Below, piece by piece: positions 52,103 to 60,803 of a stretch of DNA of 64,000 nucleotides; within the stretch, counting starts at the first letter, position 1; each line of letters opens with the position of its first letter. The notes under the pieces were generated by a model. It had not been told where the DNA came from and searched no databases. It was given only the letters and a program-made list of their open reading frames with translations. Source of the DNA: G963663315 sp965214205 (GTDB lineage Bacteria > Pseudomonadota > Gammaproteobacteria > Arenicellales > Poriferihabitantaceae); NCBI GenBank assembly GCA_965214205.1, contig OZ243941.1, forward strand, positions 992,001-1,056,000, read 5' to 3'. The translations under genes were made by a program, and so were the position numbers.

Positions 52103-52138
52103 TTTTTCAGAGCCAGGAATCACGAAACCGCTGTCTTT

Positions 52139-52161
52139 CCGGGGGTCTGAACGACCCCCGG
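52139..52161 (+). promoter_or_regulatory. GC-rich hairpin between dctP and dctQ
   Basis: CCGGGGGTC (52139-52147) and GACCCCCGG (52153-52161) form a 9-base perfect stem with loop TGAAC and no U tract. It probably stabilises the dctP message 3' end or attenuates read-through, giving more binding protein than membrane subunits. Confidence 0.65.
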
Positions 52162-52195
52162 ATTTCATGACGCAGTCGGATTGCGGAGCGCTCGA

Positions 52196-52771
52196 ATGAG
52201 GGGACTGATCTATGCCATAGAGAGCCTGAGTACCTGGGTCGGGCGGATGTTCGGCTGGTGTATTCTGATTCTGACGTTCTCGGTCTCCTACGAGGTTTTT
52301 GTGCGCTATGTGTTGAACGCTCCGACAGTCTGGGCGTTCGATATGATGGTGCAGATGTATGGCGCCCTGTTCCTGATGGCGGGGCCTTATGCGCTGGCCC
52401 ATGATTCCCATGTCCGCGGGGATGTGCTCTATCGGTTGTTTCCGGTTCGTGTGCAGGCGACCATTGATTTCGTTCTGTACCTGCTTTTCTTTTTCCCCGG
52501 GATGCTGGCGCTGTTCTGGTTCGGGGCGGAAATCGCCTCCGATTCCTGGCGCTACAAGGAAGTCAGTTGGAACAGCCCCGCGAGAATCCAGATTTATTTT
52601 TTCAAAACCCTGATTCCCCTGGCGGGAGGGTTGCTGATCATTCAGGGCATTGCCGAAATTCTTCGCTGCTGGAAGGCCATGCGCTCCGGCAAATGGATGG
52701 AGAGACTGGAGGATGTTCAGGGAACCGAGGAATTGCTGATTTCCGATGGACTCGGGACGCGGGAAAAGTAA
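52196..52771 (+). CDS. dctQ: TRAP transporter small membrane subunit DctQ
   Basis: 191 residues from the ATG at 52196, with GCGGAG eight bases upstream; the TTG at 52181 is less likely. Four membrane helices are predicted, with VLNAPTVWAFDMMVQMYGALFLMAGPYALAHDSHVRGDVLYR as the family core. It is the four-helix DctQ of an Na+-driven TRAP importer, acting with DctM encoded 60 bases downstream. Confidence 0.92.
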   Translation: MRGLIYAIESLSTWVGRMFGWCILILTFSVSYEVFVRYVLNAPTVWAFDMMVQMYGALFLMAGPYALAHDSHVRGDVLYRLFPVRVQATIDFVLYLLFFFPGMLALFWFGAEIASDSWRYKEVSWNSPARIQIYFFKTLIPLAGGLLIIQGIAEILRCWKAMRSGKWMERLEDVQGTEELLISDGLGTREK

Positions 52772-52831
52772 ACGAATCAATCAACTTGCGGCTTCCAGAC
52801 CGCATGCCTCCAACCGGGAAACAATATTCCA

Positions 52832-54199
52832 ATGACCAATCCTGAAGTAGCCATTTTGATGCTCGGACTGTTTATCGTCCTGGTTTTGCTGGGATTCCCG
52901 ATCGCGTTTACCCTGATCGCGATGGGCGTTGCTTTCGGTTATTTCGCTTATCACCAGTCAGGGTCGATTGAAGTCATCGCGGACGCGTTCAACAACCAGA
53001 TTTTCTATCTTCTCAATCAGAACACCTACTCGGTGATGGAGAATGATACTCTGGTGGCCATCCCATTATTCCTGTTCATGGGTTATGTCGTTGAGCGCGC
53101 GAATATCGTGAACCGCCTGTTTTCATCCCTGCAACTGGCGGCCCGGAATCTGCCCGGTTCGATGGCGATTGCCGCGTTGATCACCTGCGCGGTGTTCTCC
53201 ACGGCCAGCGGCATTGTGGGCGCCGTGGTCACCCTGATGGGACTGCTCGCGTTTCCGGCGATGGCGAAGGCGCATTATCGCAAGGATTTCAGCGCCGGCG
53301 TGATCTGCGCGGGGGGCACCCTGGGAATTCTGATCCCGCCTTCCATCATGCTCATCGTGTACGCGGCAATCGCGGAACTGTCACCCCTGAGGCTTTACGC
53401 CGCTGCCGTGTTTCCGGGGCTGCTGCTGGCGGGATTGTATATTGTCTATGTGATCGTCCGGGTATTCATCAGCCCCTCAATCGCGCCCAAGCCCAAGCCG
53501 GATCATTCGATCAGCCGCACGCAGATTTATCTGCAACTGATCACTTCCTTTGTCCCCCTCACGGCGCTGATCATGCTGGTGCTGGGGTCCATTCTGGGAG
53601 GTTTGGCGACACCGGCTGAAGCGGCGGCAATGGGCGCCCTGGGCGGATTGGTCCTGGCCCTGCTTTATCGTTCCCTGACCTGGAACAAAGTCAAGGAATC
53701 CGTTTTTCTGACCGCCAAAACGACCGCGATGGTGTGCTGGATGTTTGTCGGCTCCTGGACATTTGCCTCTGTCTTTTCCTACCTGGGCGGTCATGATGTG
53801 ATCGAACATTGGGTACTGGCGCTGAACCTTCAGCCGTGGCAGTTCCTGGTCATGGTGCAGCTGATTATATTTCTGCTGGGCTGGCCACTGGAATGGTCTG
53901 AAATCCTGATCATTTTTGTGCCGATTTTCCTGCCGATGCTGGATACCTTCGGCGTCAACCCCTATTTCTTCGCCATGCTGGTGGCGCTGAATCTGCAGAC
54001 GTCATTCCTGACGCCGCCGATGGCGATGTCCGCCTATTATCTGAAAGGGGTATTGAAAAACCAGATTGAACTGATGGAAATTTTCAAGGGAATCATGCCT
54101 TATCTGTCCATCGTTATTTTTTGCATGTTGCTGATGTACCTTTTCCCTGAAATCGCGCTCTGGCTGCCCGACTACCTGTTCGGGCCATACATTCCCTGA
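52832..54199 (+). CDS. dctM: TRAP transporter large membrane subunit DctM
   Basis: A 455-residue transporter with about 12 helices. DctM features: LGFPIAFTLIAMGVAFGYFA, VFSTASGIVGAVVTLMGLLAFPAM, GGTLGILIPPSIMLIVYAAIA, and the second half LTPPMAMSAYYLKGV. It carries the substrate-conducting path. The length and family segments resemble the 'mannitol/chloroaromatic' TRAP group that accompanies TakP-like proteins. Confidence 0.94.
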   Translation: MTNPEVAILMLGLFIVLVLLGFPIAFTLIAMGVAFGYFAYHQSGSIEVIADAFNNQIFYLLNQNTYSVMENDTLVAIPLFLFMGYVVERANIVNRLFSSLQLAARNLPGSMAIAALITCAVFSTASGIVGAVVTLMGLLAFPAMAKAHYRKDFSAGVICAGGTLGILIPPSIMLIVYAAIAELSPLRLYAAAVFPGLLLAGLYIVYVIVRVFISPSIAPKPKPDHSISRTQIYLQLITSFVPLTALIMLVLGSILGGLATPAEAAAMGALGGLVLALLYRSLTWNKVKESVFLTAKTTAMVCWMFVGSWTFASVFSYLGGHDVIEHWVLALNLQPWQFLVMVQLIIFLLGWPLEWSEILIIFVPIFLPMLDTFGVNPYFFAMLVALNLQTSFLTPPMAMSAYYLKGVLKNQIELMEIFKGIMPYLSIVIFCMLLMYLFPEIALWLPDYLFGPYIP

Positions 54200-54218
54200 A
54201 CAAAACCGGCATTGACAG

Positions 54219-55559
54219 ATGAGTCGGGTTGCCTGCAATCAGGAGCCAACGGTTGAAGAACAGGTTCGGTTGATCCGGGAAGGCGTCCTGACTTCGGAAA
54301 AATGGGTGAATAGCTGCCTGGAGCGGATTTCCGCGACCGATTCGGGAATCGGAGCCTGGGCCTACCTTGATCCGGACCTGGCGCTCGAACAGGCCAGAGA
54401 GATGGACCGGATTCGTCGTGCTGGCAAACCGACCGGGCCGTTGCATGGCGTTCCGGTCGGAGTCAAGGATATTTTCGACACGGACGATCAGCCGACCGAG
54501 CGTGGCAGCGCCATTTACGCGGGCCGCCAGCCGGATGTGAATTGTGCGGTAGTCGAGAAGTTAAAAGAGGCCGGAGCGGTCATCCTCGGCAAAACCGTGA
54601 CCACGGAGCTGGCCTGGATGCACCCTGCCGATACACGTAATCCGCACAATCTGGCGCATACTTCCGGCGGTTCTTCGAGCGGGTCGGCGGCGGCGGTGGC
54701 TGCCGGTCATGTTCCCCTGTCAATCGGCAGCCAGACCAATGGCTCGACTATTCGCCCCGCCTCTTACTGTGGAGTTTACGGATATAAGCCGACTCGCGGC
54801 ATTATTTCCCGGCGTGGCGTGTTGCAGACTTCGCCTACACTTGATCAGGTTGGTATGTTCGGACGGCATCCCGCTGATGTGGCGTTGTTGTGTGATGTGA
54901 TCGGCGGTTATGACGCCAGTGACAAAATGAGTTATCTGGCGCCCAGGCCGGAAGCGCTCAAGGGTTATTATTCCGAAGTCCCGATTGAGCCGGCGCTGGT
55001 CTGGATTGATCTGCCTTATATGGAGCGATACAGCGCGGCAACCGTGGCCGGGAGTGAGGAGATAATCGAGGTACTGGGAGACCGGATTGAACGGATACCG
55101 GCGCCAAAAACCTTCTCGGCATTGATTGAGACTCTGTACAGGATATATAGGTTCGAGATTTATCAATGCCTGGGGGCGGAAAGGGAGAATCACAGCGCGT
55201 TGTTGGGTGACACGACGATTTCCGGCTTGTCCGCCGCAAGTCGGATCAGCCGGGCCGAGTATGAGGAAGCGCAGGAAATCATGCAGGCCGCAATCGACTG
55301 GTTCAGACAGTTTTTCTACGACTATGACGCGATCCTGACACCAGCGGCGCTTGGGGAGGCTCCGCTATTCGGGGATGGCACCGGAGACCCTGTTTGTTGT
55401 ACGATATGGACATTATGCGGACTTCCCTGCTTGTCCCTGCCGCTACTGGTCGGCGAAAACCAGCTTCCTGTCGGCATTCAACTGGTGGCGGGGGAAACCG
55501 AGGATGACCGCATGTTTCGGACCACTCGATGGTTGCTGGATTACCTGAAACCGGAGTGA
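54219..55559 (+). CDS. Amidase-signature hydrolase (third copy)
   Basis: The 446-residue enzyme has the catalytic Lys in VGVKDIFDTDD (~Lys84), the Ser-rich loop TSGGSSSGSAAAVAAG, and the nucleophile region IGSQTNGSTIRPASYCG. The last has TNGSTIR in place of TGGSIR, a variant seen in some amidases. It starts 19 bases after dctM, so it is likely co-transcribed with the TRAP importer and acts on the imported compound, releasing ammonia. It differs in the catalytic-loop wording from the other two amidases here. Confidence 0.92.
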   Translation: MSRVACNQEPTVEEQVRLIREGVLTSEKWVNSCLERISATDSGIGAWAYLDPDLALEQAREMDRIRRAGKPTGPLHGVPVGVKDIFDTDDQPTERGSAIYAGRQPDVNCAVVEKLKEAGAVILGKTVTTELAWMHPADTRNPHNLAHTSGGSSSGSAAAVAAGHVPLSIGSQTNGSTIRPASYCGVYGYKPTRGIISRRGVLQTSPTLDQVGMFGRHPADVALLCDVIGGYDASDKMSYLAPRPEALKGYYSEVPIEPALVWIDLPYMERYSAATVAGSEEIIEVLGDRIERIPAPKTFSALIETLYRIYRFEIYQCLGAERENHSALLGDTTISGLSAASRISRAEYEEAQEIMQAAIDWFRQFFYDYDAILTPAALGEAPLFGDGTGDPVCCTIWTLCGLPCLSLPLLVGENQLPVGIQLVAGETEDDRMFRTTRWLLDYLKPE

Positions 55560-55611
55560 GCGGTAAATTGGTGACTGACACAGATAACCACAAGGCATTA
55601 TCCCTGCGATT

Positions 55612-55815
55612 ATGACAGCAAGACTTGTAAAGCTCATTACCGGCGCCGTCGGCGTTGCTCTGCTGTCCGCGTTCGTGATCGGATTGTCGCACAGTATCTC
55701 AAGCGGTTTCGCCGGATTCCTGGGAGGCCTGCCTTTCGCGATTATCGTGATTATGGTGCTGGCTATGGCCGTTTACGATTTCTGGGACGAGTGTGTACGC
55801 GGAGGCGGAAAGTGA
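55612..55815 (+). CDS. Small two-helix membrane protein
   Basis: A 67-residue protein not recognised by family. Two hydrophobic helices (~9-27 and ~36-55) with a short loop SHSISSGFAGFLGG and a charged C-terminus DFWDECVRGGGK. It follows the amidase gene by 52 bases and converges on the DMT gene 8 bases later. It may be an accessory of the TRAP/amidase unit or an independent small membrane protein. Starting codon context is weak. Confidence 0.6.
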   Translation: MTARLVKLITGAVGVALLSAFVIGLSHSISSGFAGFLGGLPFAIIVIMVLAMAVYDFWDECVRGGGK

Positions 55816-55823
55816 ATCGAGTA

Positions 55824-56867
55824 TCAGGCGCCTTTGAAGTGATATTCCGATTCATGTTCCATCGCATTTTCACGAGCCAGCTTTTCAGCGCGCCGTTTCT
55901 CTGCCAGGGCTTTTCGGCGACGTCCATACAGCGCTAACAGAATTCCACCGATTATTACCGCGCCACCCAGCCAGAGTCCGTCGCCCGGGTCTTCACCGAC
56001 GAGCAACATGGCAATCGTGATCGCGGCCACCGGAGTAAAGGAGGTTGCCAGGGTCATATCGCTGGAACGCGCTTTTTTAAGAGCCATATTCCAGGCGAAC
56101 TGCCCGCCAATTATCACGATTACTGCATAGACAAGAGTCCATTTCAGTACGGTCGGAGCAAAAACGTCCTGGAAGTGGTCCGGGCCGAACAGGTAGATCG
56201 CCCAGATAAAGTAGATGATGGTTCCGAGTATGGTGCGATAGATCGAGAAGACGCCGAATGACACCTCGTTCAGTTTCTTTTTGGTAAGCAGATTCGAAGC
56301 CATAAATGACAAAATCCCGCCAAGCGCCGCATACTCGCCTTTGCCAAAATTGAGTCCGACTCCGTCCTCGCTGCGCATGGTGATGATGATGACGGCGCCC
56401 GTCAGTGCAATCAGGGCGCCGGCAAAGGCCCATCTGTCAAATGCGGACTTGAGTACCAGGCAGGACAGAAGCAGCATCATCGGCGGTTCGATCCGGCCGA
56501 TCAGGACTACATTGGTGACGGTCGAGAATTCCAGCGCGAAGAAAAACAGCGAAGGCGTCAGGGCGGAAGACAATACCGCCGAGATCGTCATCGCGACCCA
56601 GTCAGAGCGCGATATTCTGGTCAGATTCTCGCGGGTCCATTCCTTGTGGAAAAAGAAAACCATCGGCACCAGGGAAAACAGACTGCCGAGGAACAGCAGA
56701 TTACAGAATGTAATCGTATTGCGTCCGTCCACCAGATTGTTGGATCCGATTTCCGTGAGAATCAGAATAATGGAGTTGGCGGACGCATAAATGAAGACGG
56801 CCACCCAGGAGAGAATCATGCCCTGGACGATGGTCGAGCTCAGAGCATTGCTTTGTGGGGTAGTCAT
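55824..56867 (-). CDS. EamA/DMT-family transporter (first)
   Basis: The 347-residue protein has ten predicted helices forming two EamA repeats (WVAVFIYASANSIILILTE near the start; FIWAIYLFGP then IVIIGGQFAWNMALKKARSS in the second half). The C-terminal basic tail is RRRKALAEKRRAEKLAREN. Family members export amino acids, their derivatives or other metabolites. The divergent methyltransferase starts 73-157 bases away. Substrate unknown. Confidence 0.9.
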   Translation of the reverse strand: MTTPQSNALSSTIVQGMILSWVAVFIYASANSIILILTEIGSNNLVDGRNTITFCNLLFLGSLFSLVPMVFFFHKEWTRENLTRISRSDWVAMTISAVLSSALTPSLFFFALEFSTVTNVVLIGRIEPPMMLLLSCLVLKSAFDRWAFAGALIALTGAVIIITMRSEDGVGLNFGKGEYAALGGILSFMASNLLTKKKLNEVSFGVFSIYRTILGTIIYFIWAIYLFGPDHFQDVFAPTVLKWTLVYAVIVIIGGQFAWNMALKKARSSDMTLATSFTPVAAITIAMLLVGEDPGDGLWLGGAVIIGGILLALYGRRRKALAEKRRAEKLARENAMEHESEYHFKGA

Positions 56868-57024
56868 GGCACAGACGATAAATTAATTGTACGGATATAA
56901 GGGTGGTGGCTAAAATTGTATAGTAAAATGCGACGCATCTGTGAACAAAACCGGTGTTTTGATTTTCAGTTCCGGTTATAGTTCCAATGAATACAGGATT
57001 ATCCCATCCGATGACCTTGCCGAT

Positions 57025-57876
57025 ATGACAGACAAGAGTAATACCCCGTTGGTGACCCGATTTGACGATGCTTATAATATGCCTGATTGTCGGGCCTATT
57101 ATTACGCCATGAACGCGGTGCAATACAGAAATGCCGATTTTGCGATGCAGGGAATGGCTCCGGCGTTGAATGAATTGAAGCGTGTTCGCGGCATAGAGGA
57201 GCCGTGTGTGCTGGATTTTGCTTCCGGGTACGGCATTGGCGCGCTTTTATTGCGGCATCATATTACGCTGGATCAGGTGCTGGATCGCTATCAGGAGCCG
57301 AAATTTGTCGACGCGACGGTGGAGGAGGTGATCAAGTGGGACAGCCAATGGATTGACCAGAACAAGTTTGTTGACGTGCCTTGCCGGATCTTTGGCGTAG
57401 ACGTGGCTGAACAGGCCCTCATGTATGGCAAATCAGTCGGTATTTACGACGACATCTTCGCGATTGATTTGCAGTCCGAGCCACCCGGCGAAGAACTGCG
57501 ACAAATAATTGGGCGGTGTGACCTGATCATTGAGGTCGGTTCCATGATGCACTTGTTGCACGGGACATTGCAGACGATGCTGGATCTGGCCGGAGATTCG
57601 CTACCCTGGATCGTCTGTTCACCTGTGCGAGGCAATGAGTCGGAGGAATGCTGGGATATTATGGAGGAAGCCGGATTGATTGTGGAAGCGATGCCGATAC
57701 CGCCGTTTCCCCACCGGATTTTCGCGGATGATGAGGAGAAACAAAGAGCGATTCAGCTGGTGCGGGAACGAGGACGTGAAGTCCAGGGTTTCGAGACCAC
57801 CGGCTCCTACCACGCCCAGCTATACATCGCCCGCCCCGAGCATGAATGTACCCACATGTCTGATTGGCTGGGTTGA
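57025..57876 (+). CDS. Class I SAM-dependent methyltransferase-like protein
   Basis: 283 residues from the ATG at 57025; a GTG at 56941 would add 28 residues. The motif I-like loop is VLDFASGYGIGALLLR. The segment FGVDVAEQALMYGKS supplies the post-motif acidic residue, and CDLIIEVGSMMHLLHGTL resembles motif IV/V. This fits a Rossmann methyltransferase that acts on a small molecule, with no membrane segment or signal. The substrate is not identified. It is divergent from a DMT transporter and convergent with the aldo/keto reductase gene. Confidence 0.65.
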   Translation: MTDKSNTPLVTRFDDAYNMPDCRAYYYAMNAVQYRNADFAMQGMAPALNELKRVRGIEEPCVLDFASGYGIGALLLRHHITLDQVLDRYQEPKFVDATVEEVIKWDSQWIDQNKFVDVPCRIFGVDVAEQALMYGKSVGIYDDIFAIDLQSEPPGEELRQIIGRCDLIIEVGSMMHLLHGTLQTMLDLAGDSLPWIVCSPVRGNESEECWDIMEEAGLIVEAMPIPPFPHRIFADDEEKQRAIQLVRERGREVQGFETTGSYHAQLYIARPEHECTHMSDWLG

Positions 57877-57883
57877 GTGGGTT

Positions 57884-58753
57884 TCAGGGCTGATCCCGGA
57901 TATTTTCGGGGATGGCGCCAAATTGGACATTACGGTCCAGCGCGTCGATGCCGATCATTTCCTTGTCCGCCAGCGCAAATCCTCCGATATTGAAATTCTG
58001 GCCAATGTGGGTCGAAGTCTGCGCCTTCGGAATGGCGATCAGGTTATGCTGGTAATGCCAGCGCAGGAGTATCTGCGCCGGAGTCACCTTGTGCCGAATG
58101 GCCAGCGTTCGTATCAACGGGTCACGAAACGGGGTTTCTACAGAAGGGTCGGACTGCCATTGCGCGGTTCCCAGCGGTGACCCGCTGATAATCTGGATCC
58201 GGTTCTGATCACAAAATGCCCTGAGTTTGTTCCGGCAACAATAGGGATGAAGCTCAATCTGGTTGCAAACGGGGAGGATGCGGGCAGAATCCTGAAGGGA
58301 TTTCAGGTTCGCCACTTTGAAATTCGAAACTCCGATACTCCTTGCCCGGTTTTCATCAACCAGTTTTTCCAGCGCCTGCCAGGTTTGCCGGTTTTTGCCC
58401 GGAACCGGCCAGTGCAGCAGATACAAATCAATATATTCAAGGCCCAGTCTTTCCAGGCTGGACTCAAACGCTCGCAGCGCATGGTCGTAACCGAAATGAT
58501 CTATCGGAACTTTCGATGTAATGAATAGGGAATCCCGGTCGATTCGGGACTGTCTGACCGCGGCCCCGAGACTGCTCTCGTTGCCATAAACCGGAGACGT
58601 GTCAAAATGCCGATAACCCTGCTTCAATGCGCTCAGCAGGGTGTTGACTACTTCACCGCCATCGTTACGCCAGCCATTTAATCCTGCCGTACCAAAGCCC
58701 CGGGTTGGGATGGATATGCCGTTGGATAGTTGTGTTTCGGTAATCAGCGCCAT
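57884..58753 (-). CDS. Aldo/keto reductase
   Basis: 289 residues from the ATG at 58753; the ORF can extend by six residues from a TTG. The catalytic tetrad is Asp51, Tyr56, Lys81, His114 (DTSPVYGN, ITSKVP, LLHWP). The (beta/alpha)8 barrel C-terminus IPKAQTSTHIGQN binds NADPH. It reduces aldehydes or ketones such as 2,5-diketo-gluconate or methylglyoxal. It overlaps nadE by ten bases, so it is co-transcribed with NAD synthesis. Confidence 0.93.
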   Translation of the reverse strand: MALITETQLSNGISIPTRGFGTAGLNGWRNDGGEVVNTLLSALKQGYRHFDTSPVYGNESSLGAAVRQSRIDRDSLFITSKVPIDHFGYDHALRAFESSLERLGLEYIDLYLLHWPVPGKNRQTWQALEKLVDENRARSIGVSNFKVANLKSLQDSARILPVCNQIELHPYCCRNKLRAFCDQNRIQIISGSPLGTAQWQSDPSVETPFRDPLIRTLAIRHKVTPAQILLRWHYQHNLIAIPKAQTSTHIGQNFNIGGFALADKEMIGIDALDRNVQFGAIPENIRDQP

Positions 58754-59553
58754 TCCGGTGGTATTTTGCAAACGGGGACGGGCTCCATTTTATGCCGGTT
58801 GGCTTTGTGCAGGCGGGTATAAATTTCCAGTACCTGGCGCTGGCGGGGGCTTGTATCTGTGGGCGGTTTTTCCTGGCCGGGGTTGTCGGCATCTTCTTTG
58901 GCGCGGGCCATGGCCCATTCCAGTTCGTCGTAGCTGGCGCCCAGTTGGTCTTCGTCAGATCGGTTATCCCCCCACAATCCGTCGGTTGGTCTGGCCGTCA
59001 TGATCTCTTCGATGATCCCAAGGGTTTCTCCAAGCCGGTAGACTTCGGATTTGTCGAGGTCGGCGATTGGACTCAGGTCAACGCCTCCGTCGCCGTATTT
59101 TGTGAAAAACCCGACGCCGAAATCCTCGACCCGGTTGCCGGTGCCGGCTACCAGGCAGTTGTGCAGTCCGGCAAAGTAATAAAGCGTGGTCATTCGTAAT
59201 CGCGCGCGGGAATTCGCCAGAGCCAGGGACCGGGTTCCGTTATCTTCCGCCGCTGGCATGGCCTGGACAAATTGATCAAATACCGGGGTGAGCTCGGTTC
59301 TGACTGAAGATACATTGGAGAAGTCGGTTTCGAGCCGGTCGATATGTTTCCTCGCTCTGGATTCCTGTGAGGATGCCTGGTGAATCGGCATTTCGAGGCA
59401 TAACACCGGGTCACCTGTCCTGGCTGCCAGGGCCGAAGTCACCGCCGAGTCAATCCCCCCGGAAACACCGACCACAAACCCTTTGGTCGTTGCCTTTTCG
59501 TTGTAGTCTGCGAGCCAGGCGACGATATGATTTATGATTGCTTCGGTTTTCAT
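58744..59553 (-). CDS. nadE: Ammonia-dependent NAD+ synthetase
   Basis: 269 residues from the ATG at 59553. PP-loop motif VVGVSGGIDSAVTS (SGGIDS at 31-36) binds ATP; there is no glutaminase domain, so ammonia is the nitrogen donor. It carries out the last step of NAD+ synthesis (amidation of nicotinate adenine dinucleotide). Family motifs VGTGNRVEDFGVGFFTKYGDGGVDLSPIADLDKSEV are nearly complete. Overlaps the reductase start. Confidence 0.96.
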   Translation of the reverse strand: MKTEAIINHIVAWLADYNEKATTKGFVVGVSGGIDSAVTSALAARTGDPVLCLEMPIHQASSQESRARKHIDRLETDFSNVSSVRTELTPVFDQFVQAMPAAEDNGTRSLALANSRARLRMTTLYYFAGLHNCLVAGTGNRVEDFGVGFFTKYGDGGVDLSPIADLDKSEVYRLGETLGIIEEIMTARPTDGLWGDNRSDEDQLGASYDELEWAMARAKEDADNPGQEKPPTDTSPRQRQVLEIYTRLHKANRHKMEPVPVCKIPPEWR

Positions 59554-59671
59554 GATACCGGTATGATACACTCGCTTCGCGTGAACCGGGTAGCCGATTC
59601 CCAGGCCGCCGGTCGGTTTTTCGTATCAGACTGAATCCATACAAACACAACATTTACTTGCGACTGTGTCC

Positions 59672-60796
59672 ATGGCGAAGACAACCGTTAGTTCCTGGAA
59701 TGATTTTGATCCATTAAAACATGTCATCGTTGGCCGGGCGGATCATACCTGTATCCCGCCCAATGAGCCCGCGACAGAGGCCAAAATACCGCAGGACAGT
59801 GATATGCGCGGCATGTGGGGGCCGCGCTCGCTCGATACGGTTGAAAAAGCCAATTTCCGGCTGGACAACCTGGCCGCATTACTGGAAAGCCGGGGTATAC
59901 GCGTCGACCGGCCCACGCCGCTGCAATGGAATCAGGCTGTGCATACTCCAGATTTTACGACCGCCTCCCAATTCGGCTGCATGCCTCCGCGAGATGTATT
60001 GCTTACGGTCGGCAAGGAAATCCTGAGCGCTCCTATGTCATTTCGCTGCCGGTATTTCGAGTATCTGGCCTATCATGACCTGATGCAGAAGTATTTTGAC
60101 GAGGACCCCGAGTTCCGCTGGGAGCAGGCGCCACGGCCCCGTCTGAGTGACGCCTCGTATAAACGGGGTTATTTCGATGAAATCACGATAGAGGAAAGAC
60201 TGAAGCGGACCGCCGCGCTCGATTTTGTGACTAACGAGCATGAACCGCTGTTCGATGCCGCGGATGTATGCCGGATCGGTCGGGATTTATTCTGTCAGCA
60301 CGGTCTGACTACCAACAGGCGGGGGATGCAATGGCTCCAGCGCCATTTCCCGGGCCATCGCGTGCATGCGGTCAACTTTCCGGGTGACCCTTATCCGATT
60401 CATATTGACGCCACTTTCGTGCCACTGCGTCCGGGGCTGATTATCAACAACCCGGTTCGCAGGTTGCCGGAGGCGCAGCGCCGGATTTTCGAGACCAATG
60501 ACTGGGAGATTATTGATGCGGCGCCGCCCGCCCATGAAGCTCCGCCGCCGTTGTGTTATTCCAGTGTGTGGCTATCCATGAACTGTCTGGTCATTGATCA
60601 CAAGACGGTGGTCGTCGAGGCCAGTGAAGTTCATCAGATGGAACAAATGGACAAGCTCGGTATGGAGGTGCTGCCAATCGAGTTTCGCGATGCCTACGCT
60701 TTTGGCGGCGGACTCCATTGCGCCACCGCCGATGTGTACAGGGAGGGCGGTTGCGAGGAATATTTTCCTAATCAGGTTGCCGGCACATTGATCTGA
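59672..60796 (+). CDS. Glycine amidinotransferase-like enzyme
   Basis: 374 residues from the ATG at 59672 (GTG at 59666 possible). The catalytic triad fits the AGAT/StrB1 family: Asp in LFDAADVCRIGRDLF, His in YPIHIDATFVPLRPG, Cys in GGGLHCATADVYREG. It moves the amidino group of arginine to an amine acceptor. Products such as guanidinoacetate, streptidine precursors or osmolytes are known for relatives, but the acceptor here is unknown. It is divergent from nadE and 7 bases from the convergent aminotransferase gene. Confidence 0.9.
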   Translation: MAKTTVSSWNDFDPLKHVIVGRADHTCIPPNEPATEAKIPQDSDMRGMWGPRSLDTVEKANFRLDNLAALLESRGIRVDRPTPLQWNQAVHTPDFTTASQFGCMPPRDVLLTVGKEILSAPMSFRCRYFEYLAYHDLMQKYFDEDPEFRWEQAPRPRLSDASYKRGYFDEITIEERLKRTAALDFVTNEHEPLFDAADVCRIGRDLFCQHGLTTNRRGMQWLQRHFPGHRVHAVNFPGDPYPIHIDATFVPLRPGLIINNPVRRLPEAQRRIFETNDWEIIDAAPPAHEAPPPLCYSSVWLSMNCLVIDHKTVVVEASEVHQMEQMDKLGMEVLPIEFRDAYAFGGGLHCATADVYREGGCEEYFPNQVAGTLI

Positions 60797-60803
60797 TACG
60801 GGG

